From the NCBI GenBank assembly GCA_948144175.1, contig CANXME010001990.1, positions 1,612,001 through 1,676,000 of the forward strand: a DNA stretch of 64,000 nt, in the 5' to 3' direction. A program made the translations under genes and the position numbers. The first letter of the stretch is position 1, and the number at the start of each line of letters is the position of its first letter. Of the stretch, positions 1 to 8,403 are shown piece after piece. The notes beneath the pieces were generated by a model, which was not told the DNA's origin, did no database searches, and saw only the letters and a list, made by a program, of their open reading frames with translations. This DNA is from Closterium sp. NIES-65 (lineage: Eukaryota; Streptophyta; Zygnematophyceae; Desmidiales; Closteriaceae).

Positions 1-1
1 G

Positions 2-608
2 TCGAGCCTGTACACGCTGACCGCTGCGTCTCCTCCAGTCACTGCGTCTCGTCAGTTAGCTGCGTCGGGTTAGGATTTTGCTGCAGCGTCCAGGTCTGGT
101 CCTGAGTCTGCCCCCTGCTCGTTTCGCCTCCTGTCTCACGAGACTCTCCTCTGGCACCACCGCCTTGGTCACCCCTCCCTGCTTCGTCTCCAAAGCATGG
201 CCTCCCGTGTCCTTGTCTCTGGTCTTCCCCGGTCCCTCCCTCCCCTTCCTCCGGGGCCTGGCCCTACTAGCGTTCCCTGTGTCGGGGGGGCGGCAGCGGG
301 CTACCCCTCACTCCTCTCAGTTTCCTCCGACAGAGGCCCCGCTGCTGACGCTTCACATGGACGTGTGGGGCCAGACCCGCGTCCGTGGACAGGGTCACGA
401 GCGCTACTTCCTGCTGGTGGTTGATGACTACTCGCGTTACACCACAGTCTTCCCCTTGCGCAGCAAGGGTGATGTCATTGAGGTGTTGATCGACTGGATC
501 CGCGCAGCTCGTCTCCAGCTCAGGCAGAGCTTCGGCTCGGACTTTCCTGTTCTGCGCTTGCACTCTGACAAGGGAGGAGAGTTCTCCTCTGGCCTCCTAC
601 GAGCCTAA
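2..608 (+). pseudogene. copia pol fragment: GAG-pre-integrase and first half of integrase
   Basis: The frame beginning at base 2 reads through the GAG-pre-integrase zinc motif (WHHRLGH near 150-175, then VPC near 275). A G-run near 285 shifts the frame by one. The integrase core then follows to 608, with HMDVWG (first catalytic Asp, near 355) and LHSDKGGEF (second Asp, near 560). The frame ends in TAA (605-607) followed at once by TGA, where intact relatives have Tyr-Cys (YCRARG). Element C carries the same TAA at the same codon. The first frame also has an in-frame TAG in the segment before the WHH motif. Confidence 0.85.
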
Positions 609-2903
609 TGAAGTGCACGAGGCATCCGCCAGACCTTTACGCTTCTAGACTCTCCACAGCAAAATGGGATTGCTGAGCGCTGCATTGGCATTGTCATGGA
701 CGTCGCCCGTACGTCCATGATCCATGCGGCTGCCCCCCATTTTCTGTGGCCGTTTGCTGTCCGGTACGCGGCGCATAAGATCAATATCAGCCCAGGGTCT
801 CCATGCCGGAGACCTCCCCAGCTTTGCTGTGGACGGGGAAGGTTGGCGATGCGTCTGCATTCGGTGTCTGGGGATCTCGGGCCTTTGTTCGCGACTTGTC
901 TGCGGACAAGCTGTCCCCTCGTGCTGCTCCCGGCGTCTTCCTGGGTTTCCCCCCTGACGCGCCAGGGTGGCAGTTCTACCACCCCACCTCTCGCCGTGTT
1001 CTGTCCTCCCAGAACGTCACGTTCAACGAGTCGATCCCCTACTACCGTCTCTTTCCCTACCGCACTCCGTCCCTCCCCCCGCCACCGCTCTTCCTTGTGC
1101 CAGGTCCCCCCCCCGGTAGACCCCCTCCCCCCTCAGGGTCCTGCCCCTTCAAATATGTCCCAGGTAGACGCAGTTGAGCGTATCGAGGTTGTTGGTGACT
1201 TTCGTGCTACTGAGGGTGCTGAGACTGGGGGTGCTGAGCTTGGGGGTGCTGAGCCTGAGAGTGCTGAGCTTGGGGGTGCTGAGCCTGGGGGTGCTGAGCA
1301 TGGGGGTGCTGAGCCTGGGGGTGCTGAGCCTGGGGGTGCTGAGCCTAGGAGTGTTGAGCCTGGGGGTGCTGAGCCTAGGAGTGCTGAGCCGGGGGGTGTT
1401 GAGCCTAGGGGTGCTACGCCTGGTGGTGCTGAGCTTGGAGGTGCTGAGCTTGAGGGAGCTGGGCGTGCTCGTGTGGCGTCTGGCGGTGCTGTGCCTGGCG
1501 GTTCTCTGGGTGCCTCATCTCGCCGGGAGCCACTCTCTCCACAGGAGCTGTGTGAGTGGTTTGCCCGGCGCGGGAGGCGAGCTGCTGGAGCTGGAGGTGC
1601 TGCGGGTACTGGAGGTTCTGCTGCTGCTGAGGGTGCTTGTGCCGTGGGTCCCGGAGGTGCTTGTACAGGGAGTACTGGAGCTGCTGGGCCTGCGGGTACT
1701 TCTGGAGTTGGAGCTGCTGCGGGTGTTGGCGCGGAGGCTACTGCTGTCGGTCCTGCTACTGGTGCTGCTGAAGGTACTGGAGCTGGAGGTGCTGCTGGTG
1801 CTGGTGCTGCCGCTTGGGGTACTAGTGCTGTCCATGCTGTGTCTGGAGTCGCCGCGCGGCCTCGGCCGTACTTTGTTCCGCTCCTTCAGCAGGTTCTTGG
1901 TCTCCCGCCTTCTACTGGTCCTCCTCCTCTCTTCGAGTGTCCACAGCCTGTCACGTCACAGTTACAGTTACAGCCGACCTCCCCACTGCCTGCTCCGTCT
2001 CCCTACACTGGTCCTACTGGAGGTCTTGCTGAGCGTCGTGAGCCTGCGTCTTGCGCTGCCTTGCCTGTCCGTGCTGGTCGCACTAGTGGTCGTGGTTCGC
2101 GTCAGCGTCCTCCTCTTGTCCCTGGCACGCACCGGATGTCTCTACGTCCGTCAACTGCTCCTCTGCGTGCCCCTTTGCCTTCTCCTCCTCAGTCTTCTCT
2201 TCCTGCTCTTGTCGACCCAGAGTCGGACTCTCTTCGTGCTGCCAGTCCTACTGTCACGCGTCTTCCTGCTACAGTTGTCACTGACCCTTCCTTTGAGTCC
2301 ACTACTGCGTCTGCCCTAGTTGCTGAACTCGTCGACTTTGCTGCTTGCTGTCGCCTAGACTACGCCGCTAGTCTTGTTGCTGAGTCTGAGTCTGTCTGTC
2401 CTTCGTCCGTCGGGGATGAGTGTGCCCTTGGCACAGACGTCCTTGAGGACAAGCAGGAGGAGTTCCAGTATCTCGCTGCTGCTTCACCTCATCTCGTCTC
2501 CGTACTGCTTACCTCTGAGGGAGACCCGGATGCACTTGACATCCCGACTCCGCGCTCTTACGCGGAGGCGATAGAGGGTCCCAACTCCTCTCAGTGGCAG
2601 GCAGCTATGGACGCAAAGATGGCTTCCTGGAATTCCACAGGCACCTACGTTGACGCTGTTCCCCCTCCTGGGGCGAACATCGTCAGTAGCATGTGGATTT
2701 TCAGGGTGAAGCGCCCGCCGGGTTCTCCGCCTGTCTTCAAGGCGCGTTACCTGGCTCGTGGCTTCAGTCAGCGGCAGGGAGTTGACTACTTTCAGACCTT
2801 CTCTCCCACCCCGGAGATGACCACTCTTCGGGTACTGCTGCATGTAGCTGCTCACCGTGACTACGAGCTACACTTTCTTGACTTCAGCACTGCTTTCCTG
2901 TAG
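609..2903 (+). pseudogene. copia pol fragment: integrase C-terminal half, repeat linker, RT N-terminus
   Basis: After the double stop the integrase continues with a degraded NGIAERCIG (third catalytic residue, Glu) and the conserved block MDVARTSMIHAAAPHFLWPF from 696. A frameshift near 795 moves the coding frame to the one holding WTGKVGDASAF and LGFPPDAPGWQFYHP (803-1115), and a C-run near 1115 moves it back. Next come the Gly-Gly-Ala-Glu-Pro repeats, a long Gly/Ala/Thr-rich linker, and from about 2550 the start of the RT domain (QWQAAMDAKMASWNSTGTY, KARYLARGFSQRQGVDYFQTFSPT). The frame stops at TAG 2901-2903, where relatives have CAG in the motif FSTAFLQ. Confidence 0.85.
1208..1465 (+). 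repeat. 15-bp coding minisatellite in the copia integrase-RT linker
   Basis: About 17 tandem copies of a 15-base unit resembling GGTGCTGAGCCTGGG encode repeated Gly-Gly-Ala-Glu-Pro, with Glu-Pro varying to Glu-Leu, Glu-His or Arg-Ser. The same array sits at the same place in elements B, C, D and I, with different copy number and order, so it is an evolving part of the polyprotein and not a random satellite. Confidence 0.9.
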
Positions 2904-4121
2904 GACAGCCTGCACGAGGAGATCTGGCTGCGTCGCCCACTTGGCTTCACTTGGACTTTTCCTCCCGGCACCCAGTGGAGCCTCCGGCGGCCAGTCTACG
3001 GTCTTCGCCAGGCACCGCGTGAGTGGCACGACACACTGAGGACTAAACTTGCGGCTCTTGGGTTTGCTTCTTCTACTGCCGACCTGTCGCTATTTTCTGC
3101 GCACCGACACTTCTCTGTCGCCGTTCTACATCCTCGTGTACGTCGACGACTTGGTCTTTGCCACAGCTGACGCTGCTGGACTCGCCCACGTGAAGTCCGA
3201 GGTGCAGAAGAGACACAAGTGCACTGACCTGGGTGAACTGCGCAGCTACCTTGGCTTGCAGATCACTCGGAACAGAGAACGCCGCACCATTACACTGACT
3301 CAGTCAGACATGGTGCAGTAGGTCCTTCAACGCTTCGGCTTCACGTACTCCTCGCCTCAGGCCACTCCTCTGCCTACTCGCCACTCGCTCTCAGCTCTGC
3401 CTTCGGATGAGTCGGTAGAGTCAACGGCCCGTACCCAGAGCTTGTTGGCTGCCTCATGTACCTGATGACCTGCACACGACCTGACCTCGCATACCCTCTT
3501 AGCATTCTCGCACGCTATGTTGCTCGTGGGAGACACAGACCGGAGCACATGGCTGCAGCGAAGAGGGTGTTGCGCTACTTGTGCAGTACGTTGGGCATGG
3601 GGCTTGTGGTTTGAGGGCAGTGTCCAGTGGTCCTCACTGGGCACGCAGACGCTTCTTGGGCTGACGACCAGGCTACGCAGCGGTCGTCACAGGGTTACAC
3701 CTTCAGCCTTGGTTTCGGCTTTGTTTCGTGGCGGGCTACTTGCTCGTCTTCTGTTCTCGGCTCCAGTTGTGAGGCTGAGATCTACGCAGGAGCCATGGCT
3801 GCACAGGAGCTTCACTGGCTCACCTACTTGCTGACTGACCTCGGAGAGCTTCCTCGTTCTCCTCCAGTGCTGTATGTAGACAACAAGGCCATGCTGGCCT
3901 TGTGTCGGGAGCACAGACTGGAGCACAGAACGAAGCATATTGCTTTCCGCTACTTTCTTGCTCGTGAGCTGCAGCAGCGTGGTCAGTTGCGTCTTGCATA
4001 CGTGGCCTCTGAGGCCAACACTGCTGATATCTTCACCAAGGCACTTGCGTCTTGTGACCATCAGCGCTTTTGTACTCAGCTGGGCCTTGTGCGTGTCTTG
4101 CCTCACTTGCTCACCTCTTGA
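2904..4121 (+). pseudogene. copia pol fragment: RT C-terminus and RNase H
   Basis: This region holds the rest of the reverse transcriptase, including FYILVYVDDLVFAT (YVDD catalytic motif, near 3123-3165), and then RNase H. RNase H shows HADASWADDQATQRSS (near 3640), SSCEAEIYAGAMAAQELHWLTYL (near 3765) and LYVDNKAMLALCREHRLEHRTKHI (near 3865), ending FTKALASCDHQRFC before a natural stop at 4121. Breaks include frameshifts near 3035-3090 and 3420-3600 and an in-frame TAG at 3319-3321. The RNase H frame 3627-4121 is the best preserved piece. Confidence 0.9.
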
Positions 4122-4335
4122 CCTTGCTTGTACTGTTACATATACATATACACACCTGCTCTTGCTTGTTTAGTCTTTTACATATATGTACTTTTGCATG
4201 TGAACTGGCCTTGTGGCCTTGAACTTGTGCTCCGAATGTGTGGTGACTTTGTGATCCTCGCTGAGCTTGCTTTGCTTTGCTTTGCTTGACTGGTCTTGTG
4301 ACCCCTTGTTCTCCCCCACTTTGCCTATGGGGGTG
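4122..4335 (+). promoter_or_regulatory. copia A 3' untranslated region and polypurine tract hairpin
   Basis: The 214 bases between the pol stop and the LTR are conserved in all family members in the window (GAACTGGCCTTGTGGCCTTG, TGTGTGGTGACTTTGTGATC). The segment ends in the polypurine tract TATGGGGGTG (4326-4335), just before the LTR start TGTCAG. CCCCCA at 4313-4318 is the perfect complement of TGGGGG at 4328-4333, so the polypurine tract can fold into a 6-bp hairpin with a 9-base loop. Confidence 0.75.
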
Positions 4336-4368
4336 TGTCAGAACATTATAGCTTATGCATATAGAACA

Positions 4369-4429
4369 TTAACAACCTCTGTGATTTGTGTGTGGCAGCT
4401 CGACTATATCAAACTATAATGCTCATTGT
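4369..4429. other. short unassigned sequence between element A and a chromovirus LTR
   Basis: After about 33 bases that match the copia LTR the sequence becomes AT-rich and matches nothing else in the window. No gene or repeat was recognised. Confidence 0.4.
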
Positions 4430-4738
4430 TGTGAGAGTACGATGGCTTATGCCGGCTATGCTTGCTTGCCTTTACTTTATTATGCTATTTCTAGCATAGG
4501 ATAATCATATGCAGGCATGAATTGCTTGATTTCCTAGGCTATGTGCTTTCCTATATTTTATTATAGTTATAGCACCGAGCTAGGTTGCGTGCACCGAATT
4601 CTGGCTTTTCGGTTGCCACTGAATTGCCTCCTACTGAATTCGGGAAAGATTTGTTCGGGACGCTTCGCGACCCGCGGAACCTTCGCGTAACACCTGGTTA
4701 TGGGGCCTTGTGTCGAGCGTATATATAGCCTATATATA
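4430..4738 (+). repeat. chromovirus LTR fragment, plus orientation
   Basis: It begins TGTGAGAGTACGA, as the LTRs of the chromovirus at 32967-53756 do on the minus strand. It follows them through blocks such as TATTTTATTATAGTTATAGC, GTTCGGGACGCTTCGCGACC and CCTTGTGTCGAGC to the TATATATAGCC box, then breaks off at 4738 before the LTR end. The downstream neighbour is a copia tail, so this is a truncated and diverged LTR, probably a solo LTR cut by a later rearrangement. Confidence 0.85.
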
Positions 4739-5175
4739 GGCCAACACTGCTGATATCTTCACCAAGGCCCTTCCGCCTTGTGATCATCAGCGCTTCTGTA
4801 CTTTGCTAGGTCTTGTGCCTACCTGGCCTCACTTGCTCACTTTTTGATCTTGTTTGTACTGTACTCTTTCTATACCTGCACTTGCTTGTTTACCTTTATA
4901 TATATGATCTTGCATGTGAACTGGCCTTGTGGCCTTGCTCTTGTGCTCTGACTGTGTGGTGACTTTGTGATCCACCCTGAGCTTGCTTTGCTTCGCTTGA
5001 CTGGTCTTGTGACCACTTGTTCTCCCCCACTTTGTCTATGGGGGTGTGTCAGAACATTATAGCTTATACATCTGTGTAGGCTGTAGTGGAATAACCCATA
5101 AGGGGTACAACCCAATTAGGGCTAGTACTTGTACCCAACTGTTTCATAGTTCAATCATTCTCGTTCTAATCTTCA
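4739..5175 (+). mobile_element. copia 3' tail: last codons of RNase H, 3' UTR and LTR
   Basis: The fragment starts abruptly in the RNase H motif ANTADIFTKALPPCDHQRFC, ends its frame at 4845 and continues with the family 3' untranslated region. The polypurine hairpin CCCCCA 5024-5029 / TGGGGG 5039-5044 and an LTR follow. Nothing upstream of RNase H is present. It may be a second copy joined to the chromovirus LTR by deletion. Confidence 0.85.
5047..5175 (+). repeat. copia LTR, about 129 bp
   Basis: TGTCAGAACATTATAGC opens the LTR. It continues with the family block GTGTAGGCTGTAGTGG and a GGGTACAACCCAATTAGGG segment, and ends ...CTAATCTTCA. Length and both termini agree with the complete 131-bp LTRs of element C. 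No target duplication can be tested because the left side of the element is missing. Confidence 0.8.
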
Positions 5176-5642
5176 CAGTTATTATATTGCACAATTTTTT
5201 ATAAGCTGAAATGAATGGAAACAAAAACAGGGGTATGGCCTCACTATTATCTTTTTGTTAGGGCCGCCAAACCGCGTTTACGATGATAACGTCGGCCTCC
5301 ACTGGAACCTGCCACATGGCAAATTCCAGTGGGCCCACTGTGACACCTGATTGGTTGATATCAGTGCCAACCTCGCGCACCTTGGTTTCATGCAGTACGA
5401 GGCCGGAATCGCGCACGGTGCTGTGTTGTCACTGTACCTGTGACCCCTTGACTGCCGTGTACGGTAGTCACGTCCAGGCTTCCTTACAAGGGTTTGCTAT
5501 TCTCTTCGTGAAGCGGTTCCAGTGCATGTCTTTCACAAGTGCTCAGCAGGCTGTGAGAGTGTCTCCTTCCTGTGCACGAGGTATCGACTTTAAAGTCATT
5601 TCTCCCATGGCGAGTGACATCAACCTGCCTTAGTTCCCAAGT
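5176..5642. other. non-repeat stretch upstream of an HTH gene fragment; no gene recognised
   Basis: This 467-base stretch is not similar to the retrotransposons around it. Open frames here (for example 5283-5633) show no recognisable motif. It holds a cluster of palindromes at 5299-5340 and leads into the ATG at 5643, so it may be the 5' flank or terminal region of the transposase-like gene that follows. Confidence 0.4.
5299..5340. repeat. overlapping palindromes
   Basis: CCACTGGAA (5299-5307) and TTCCAGTGG (5324-5332) are perfect complements and enclose a second pair, TGCCA (5310-5314) and TGGCA (5317-5321). The right arm runs into a perfect 14-bp palindrome, CAGTGGGCCCACTG (5327-5340). The two structures share the right arm and so would be mutually exclusive. 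Confidence 0.75.
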
Positions 5643-6054
5643 ATGGCTTCATCTTCAGATTCTAGTTGTACAATAGATAGGCGGCAGCGGCTTGTTTCCA
5701 CCAATCAGACTAGCGCTGCTGCACGCGCACGGACGTCTCCTCGTCCGATCTTGCCTCGCCCGGATGCTCCCGGTAGTGCTTCTACCAGGGATGAACCGAG
5801 CAGTAACTCGGAGTGTCCTCGACCTACCCTTCCTCGAGTGGTTGTTCCCACGTTCTCGGAGCGTAACTGCCCGCAGGGACAACCAAAGTGCAACGCCGAT
5901 GCTGACGCGCCATCCCCTCGCCATCGCATGACAAAACGCCAGCGCAATGCAATCACCGCGAAGGAGAAGCTCCACTGGTTGAAGCTGCAGGACTCGCAGC
6001 CTGACCTGTCGAATCGTGCCCTGGCGAAGCTCGCGAAGGTGCAGCCATGCCATG
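5643..6054 (+). pseudogene. CENP-B/pogo-like HTH protein, N-terminal fragment
   Basis: The frame from ATG 5643 encodes about 130 residues of a Ser/Pro-rich leader, then a basic segment with RHRMTKRQRNAITAKEK, a Leu-rich helix and LSNRALAKLAKVQP. Lys/Arg-rich start, TAKEKL, and the helix pair RALAKLAKV are what the Psq/CENP-B type HTH of Tigger and pogo transposases and CENP-B proteins looks like. At 6055 the sequence switches, in a different register, to copia RNase H, so the DDE domain is missing. It could be a DNA transposon remnant or a broken host gene; the assignment rests on motif shape only. Confidence 0.5.
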
Positions 6055-6426
6055 TCATTTCTCGGCTCCAGCTGTGAGGCTGAGATCTACGCGGGGGCCA
6101 TGGCTGCACAGGAGCTACGCTGGCTCACCTACTTGCTGACTGACCTAGGAGAGCCGCCTCGTTCTCCTCCAGTTCTGTACGTAGACAACAAGGCCATGCT
6201 GGCCTTGTGTCGGGAGCACAGACTGGAGCACAGAACGAAGCATATTGCTCTTTGCTACTTCCTTGCTCGTGAGCTGCAGCAACGTGGTCAGCTGCGCCTT
6301 GCTTACGTGGCCTATGAGGCCAACACTGCTGATATCTTTACCAAGGCACTTCCGCCTTGTGATCATCAGCGCTGCTCTACGATGCTAGGTCTTGTGCCTA
6401 CTTGGCCTCACTTGCTCACTTCTTGA
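6055..6426 (+). pseudogene. copia RNase H C-terminal fragment
   Basis: An open frame of about 120 codons with no upstream start carries SSCEAEIYAGAMAAQELRW, VLYVDNKAMLALCREHRLEH and EANTADIFTKALPPCDHQRC, ending at a natural stop. It matches the RNase H end of elements B and C closely. It cannot act alone because RT and the first RNase H catalytic residue are absent. Confidence 0.85.
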
Positions 6427-6623
6427 CCTTGCTTCTACTGTGATCTTTCTATACCTGCACTTGCTTGTTTACCTTTATATATGATTTTGCATGTGAACTG
6501 GCCTTGTGGCCTTGAACTTGTGCTCGGAATGTGTGGTGACGTTGTGATCCACCCTGAGCTTGCTTTGCCTTGCTTGACTGGTCTTGTGACCTCTTGTTCT
6601 CCCCCACTTTGCCTATGAGGGTG

Positions 6624-6749
6624 TGTCAAACTTGTATGCTATATTCTGTGTAGGCTGTAGTGGGGTAGATAATATGGGGTACAACACTTTTAGGTTTTCC
6701 TACTTGTACCCACCTGTTTCCTAGTGCATTCATTTCTTGTTATTTCACA
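6624..6749 (+). repeat. copia LTR, about 126 bp
   Basis: Starts TGTCAAACTTGTATGC, keeps the core GTGTAGGCTGTAGTGGGGTA and ends ...TATTTCACA. It is more diverged than the LTRs of B and C. The bases after it (6750-6796) are a short repeat of GCGAGCAGGGCAGCGTGC (two copies) of unknown origin. Confidence 0.75.
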
Positions 6750-6797
6750 CGAGCAGGGCAGCGTGCAGGCAGAGCGCGAGCAGGGCAGCGTGCGGGT

Positions 6798-6880
6798 TGT
6801 TGAGATAGTAAGAGTAGGGCCTAGGCTTAATAGCCTAGGCCAAAGGGATTCGAGAGAGTTTAGGCAAAAGAGGGGGAGTT
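6798..6880 (-). repeat. outer element 3' LTR, first piece
   Basis: Begins TGTTGAGATAGTAAGAG on the plus strand, identical for about 30 bases to the outer 5' LTR remnant at 10645. The LTR is interrupted at 6880 by the inner element and resumes after 8403, for about 198 bp in all. Confidence 0.75.
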
Positions 6881-7091
6881 TGTTAAGATAGTAGTTAGGA
6901 GGAAAGAATAGGAGTCATGCTAGGGTTTAGGCTAGGCATGACTATCGAGAGAGTTGGAGCAAGAAAAGGTGATTTCACTATGGAGCAAAGAGTACAAATA
7001 GAGAACAAAGAAGCAAGGAAAGGTGCACCACCACTGTAAGACTACACTAACTACTGCTACAAGCAGTTTATATAAGAAATATATTTCAACA
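6881..7091 (-). repeat. inner element 3' LTR, 211 bp
   Basis: Minus-strand termini are TGTTGAAATATATTTC and ...CTATCTTAACA. Flanked on the left by the target duplication GAGTT. Identical to the LTR at 8188-8398. Confidence 0.9.
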
Positions 7092-7114
7092 CACCCCCTA
7101 AACTGCTTGCAGCA
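7055..7114 (-). promoter_or_regulatory. hairpin enclosing the polypurine tract, inner element
   Basis: Plus-strand arms 7055-7070 (TGCTACAAGCAGTTTA) and 7099-7114 (TAAACTGCTTGCAGCA) pair over 16 bases with one G-U, putting the polypurine tract and LTR start in the loop. The older relative has a matching hairpin at 8489-8540 with compensatory base changes. Confidence 0.65.
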
Positions 7115-7226
7115 GGAAGCTAATGCAGAGACACCCCCTGAAGGGGTACACCAAGCGCAGTAGAAGCAGAGGGCAAGTGAAGAATGCGAGGAGGAGGAGG
7201 CGAGAGAGAGAGAGAGAGGAGAGGAG

Positions 7227-7455
7227 AGGGATGAGGAGTGGAGGTGGGGGGAGCCAAGCACGGCAAGCCCATCTTACGAACCCCCGTTTTACGAAGGGGG
7301 GGAGGGTGAGAGAGAGATGAGGAGCGGGGGTGGGGGAAGCCAAGCGCGGCAAGCCCCTCTTACGAACCCCCTTTTTACAAAGGGGGGGAGGGTGAGAGAG
7401 GGAGGAGAGGAGGTGGGGGGAGCCAAGCGCAGCGAGCCCCTCTTACGAACCCCCA
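7227..7455. repeat. 80-90 bp tandem repeat inside the inner element
   Basis: Nearly three copies of a unit containing GAGCCAAGC, CTCTTACGAACCCCC and a G-run (GAAGGGGGGGAGGGTGAGAG); the GCCAAGC core recurs at about 7252, 7340 and 7420. C-runs and G-runs within each unit can pair. Confidence 0.75.
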
Positions 7456-7794
7456 AGTCCACACCCTCTTTCAGCCACCCCCCTCAACCTCACCCCCCTT
7501 GTCAACCGCCCCCTGGAACCTCACGCCTTCCCCCCACCCTTCCTCCAACGCCACCCCCTCACCCTCCCCCCCCCCCCCACCCCAGGAGGGGCGACAGGAA
7601 GAGAGAGAGGAGGTGGGCTAACGCATGCTGGTCACCCCTGCCACCCCCTCACCCTCACCCTCCCCTGGGGCTGCTGCTGCAGAGCGGCGGCTGCTGCTGC
7701 TGTAGGCGCGGAGGCGGCAGCTGCTGCAGGCCTGGCGGCGGCTGCTGCTGCTGGGTGGCGGCGGCCGCTACTGTAGGCTCTGGCGGCGCCCCGC

Positions 7795-7960
7795 GGGTCC
7801 TGTACGGACGCCGCGACGAGCAGGGGCGACGCCTCGCAGGTCCCGCACGGACGTCGCGACGAGCAGGGGCGACGCCCCGCGGGTCCCGTAGGGTCGTCGC
7901 GACGAGTAGGGGCGACGCCCCGCGGGTCCCGCGCGGGCGTCGTGACGAGCAGCGGGGAGG
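7795..7960. repeat. about 43-bp tandem repeat inside the inner element
   Basis: About four copies of a unit built on CGCGACGAGCAGGGGCGACG (starts near 7812, 7855 and 7898). The same core recurs in the outer element at about 9990-10370. Confidence 0.75.
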
Positions 7961-8160
7961 GCAGCGCGCAAGCCCCCCCGAGGGCGCTTCGATGGACGGG
8001 AAAACCGCCGCGCGCCCCGAGCGCGCGGCGGGCAGAAAAAGGCCGCCACGCGCTCGGAGCGCGTGGCGGGAAGAAAATGCAGCGCCGCGCGCCACGGGGC
8101 GCGCGGCGGACAGTAGGGCAGCGGAAGACGTTGGTGGGGGGCCCACAGGCCAGGAAGGCC

Positions 8161-8187
8161 GCAGGAAAGTTCCTGCTCTGATTACCA
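8161..8187 (-). promoter_or_regulatory. PBS and adjacent stem-loop, inner element
   Basis: The PBS, TGGTAATCAGAGC on the minus strand (8175-8187), abuts the LTR and matches the 3' end of initiator Met tRNA with one extra A. GCAGGAA (8161-8167) and TTCCTGC (8170-8176) form a 7-bp stem that starts in the last two PBS bases. Confidence 0.75.
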
Positions 8188-8398
8188 TGTTAAGATAGTA
8201 GTTAGGAGGAAAGAATAGGAGTCATGCTAGGGTTTAGGCTAGGCATGACTATCGAGAGAGTTGGAGCAAGAAAAGGTGATTTCACTATGGAGCAAAGAGT
8301 ACAAATAGAGAACAAAGAAGCAAGGAAAGGTGCACCACCACTGTAAGACTACACTAACTACTGCTACAAGCAGTTTATATAAGAAATATATTTCAACA
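8188..8398 (-). repeat. inner element 5' LTR, 211 bp
   Basis: Same sequence as 6881-7091, followed on the right by the target duplication GAGTT (8399-8403). Confidence 0.9.
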
Positions 8399-8403
8399 GA
8401 GTT

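Larger units (their letters stand above)
1..4368 (+). mobile_element. Ty1/copia element A, 5' end outside the window, decayed
   Basis: The window opens inside the pol region of a copia retrotransposon. Domains run in the copia order: GAG-pre-integrase, integrase, repeat-rich linker, reverse transcriptase, RNase H, then a 3' untranslated region, a polypurine tract and the start of a 3' LTR at 4336 (TGTCAGAACATT). The LTR matches relatives for about 30 bases and is then lost. The reading frame is broken by several stops and at least three frameshifts, so the copy is dead. It belongs to the same family as elements B, C, D and I described below. Confidence 0.9.
6055..6749 (+). mobile_element. copia 3' tail with RNase H and LTR
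   Basis: A third 3'-terminal copia fragment starts inside the RNase H domain (GSSCEAEIYAG), runs through the 3' untranslated region and ends with an LTR at 6624-6749. The polypurine hairpin is degraded here (CCCCCA 6601-6606 against TGAGGG 6616-6621). The 5' junction with the HTH gene at 6054/6055 is blunt, with no LTR, which points to a 5'-truncated insertion or a deletion. Confidence 0.85.
6881..8398 (-). mobile_element. non-autonomous LTR element, inner copy, complete and very young
   Basis: This 1518-bp element has two 211-bp LTRs (6881-7091 and 8188-8398) that I read as identical base for base, and perfect 5-bp target duplications GAGTT at 6876-6880 and 8399-8403. On the minus strand the PBS is TGGTAATCAGAGC (8175-8187) and the polypurine tract is TAGGGGGTG beside 7091. 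The 1.1-kb interior is GC-rich tandem repeat with no gag or pol motif; the frame at 7317-8198 reads Gly/Pro/Arg-rich low-complexity sequence. It sits in the LTR of an older member of the same family. Identical LTRs imply recent activity driven in trans. Confidence 0.9.

Noticed and set aside
1174..2319. Leu/Val-rich 381-codon frame and similar frames in elements B, C, D and I
   Set aside because: Alternative frame of the Gly/Ala-rich linker; it recurs because the linker recurs, but the conserved copia domains continue in the other frame.
5283..5633. 116-codon open frame
   Set aside because: No motif, spans the palindrome cluster, no relation to the following HTH frame.
7317..8198. Plus-strand 293-codon frame in the inner non-autonomous element
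   Set aside because: Pro/Arg/Gly low complexity created by tandem repeats. It ends at the PBS and has no homologous frame in the outer element.
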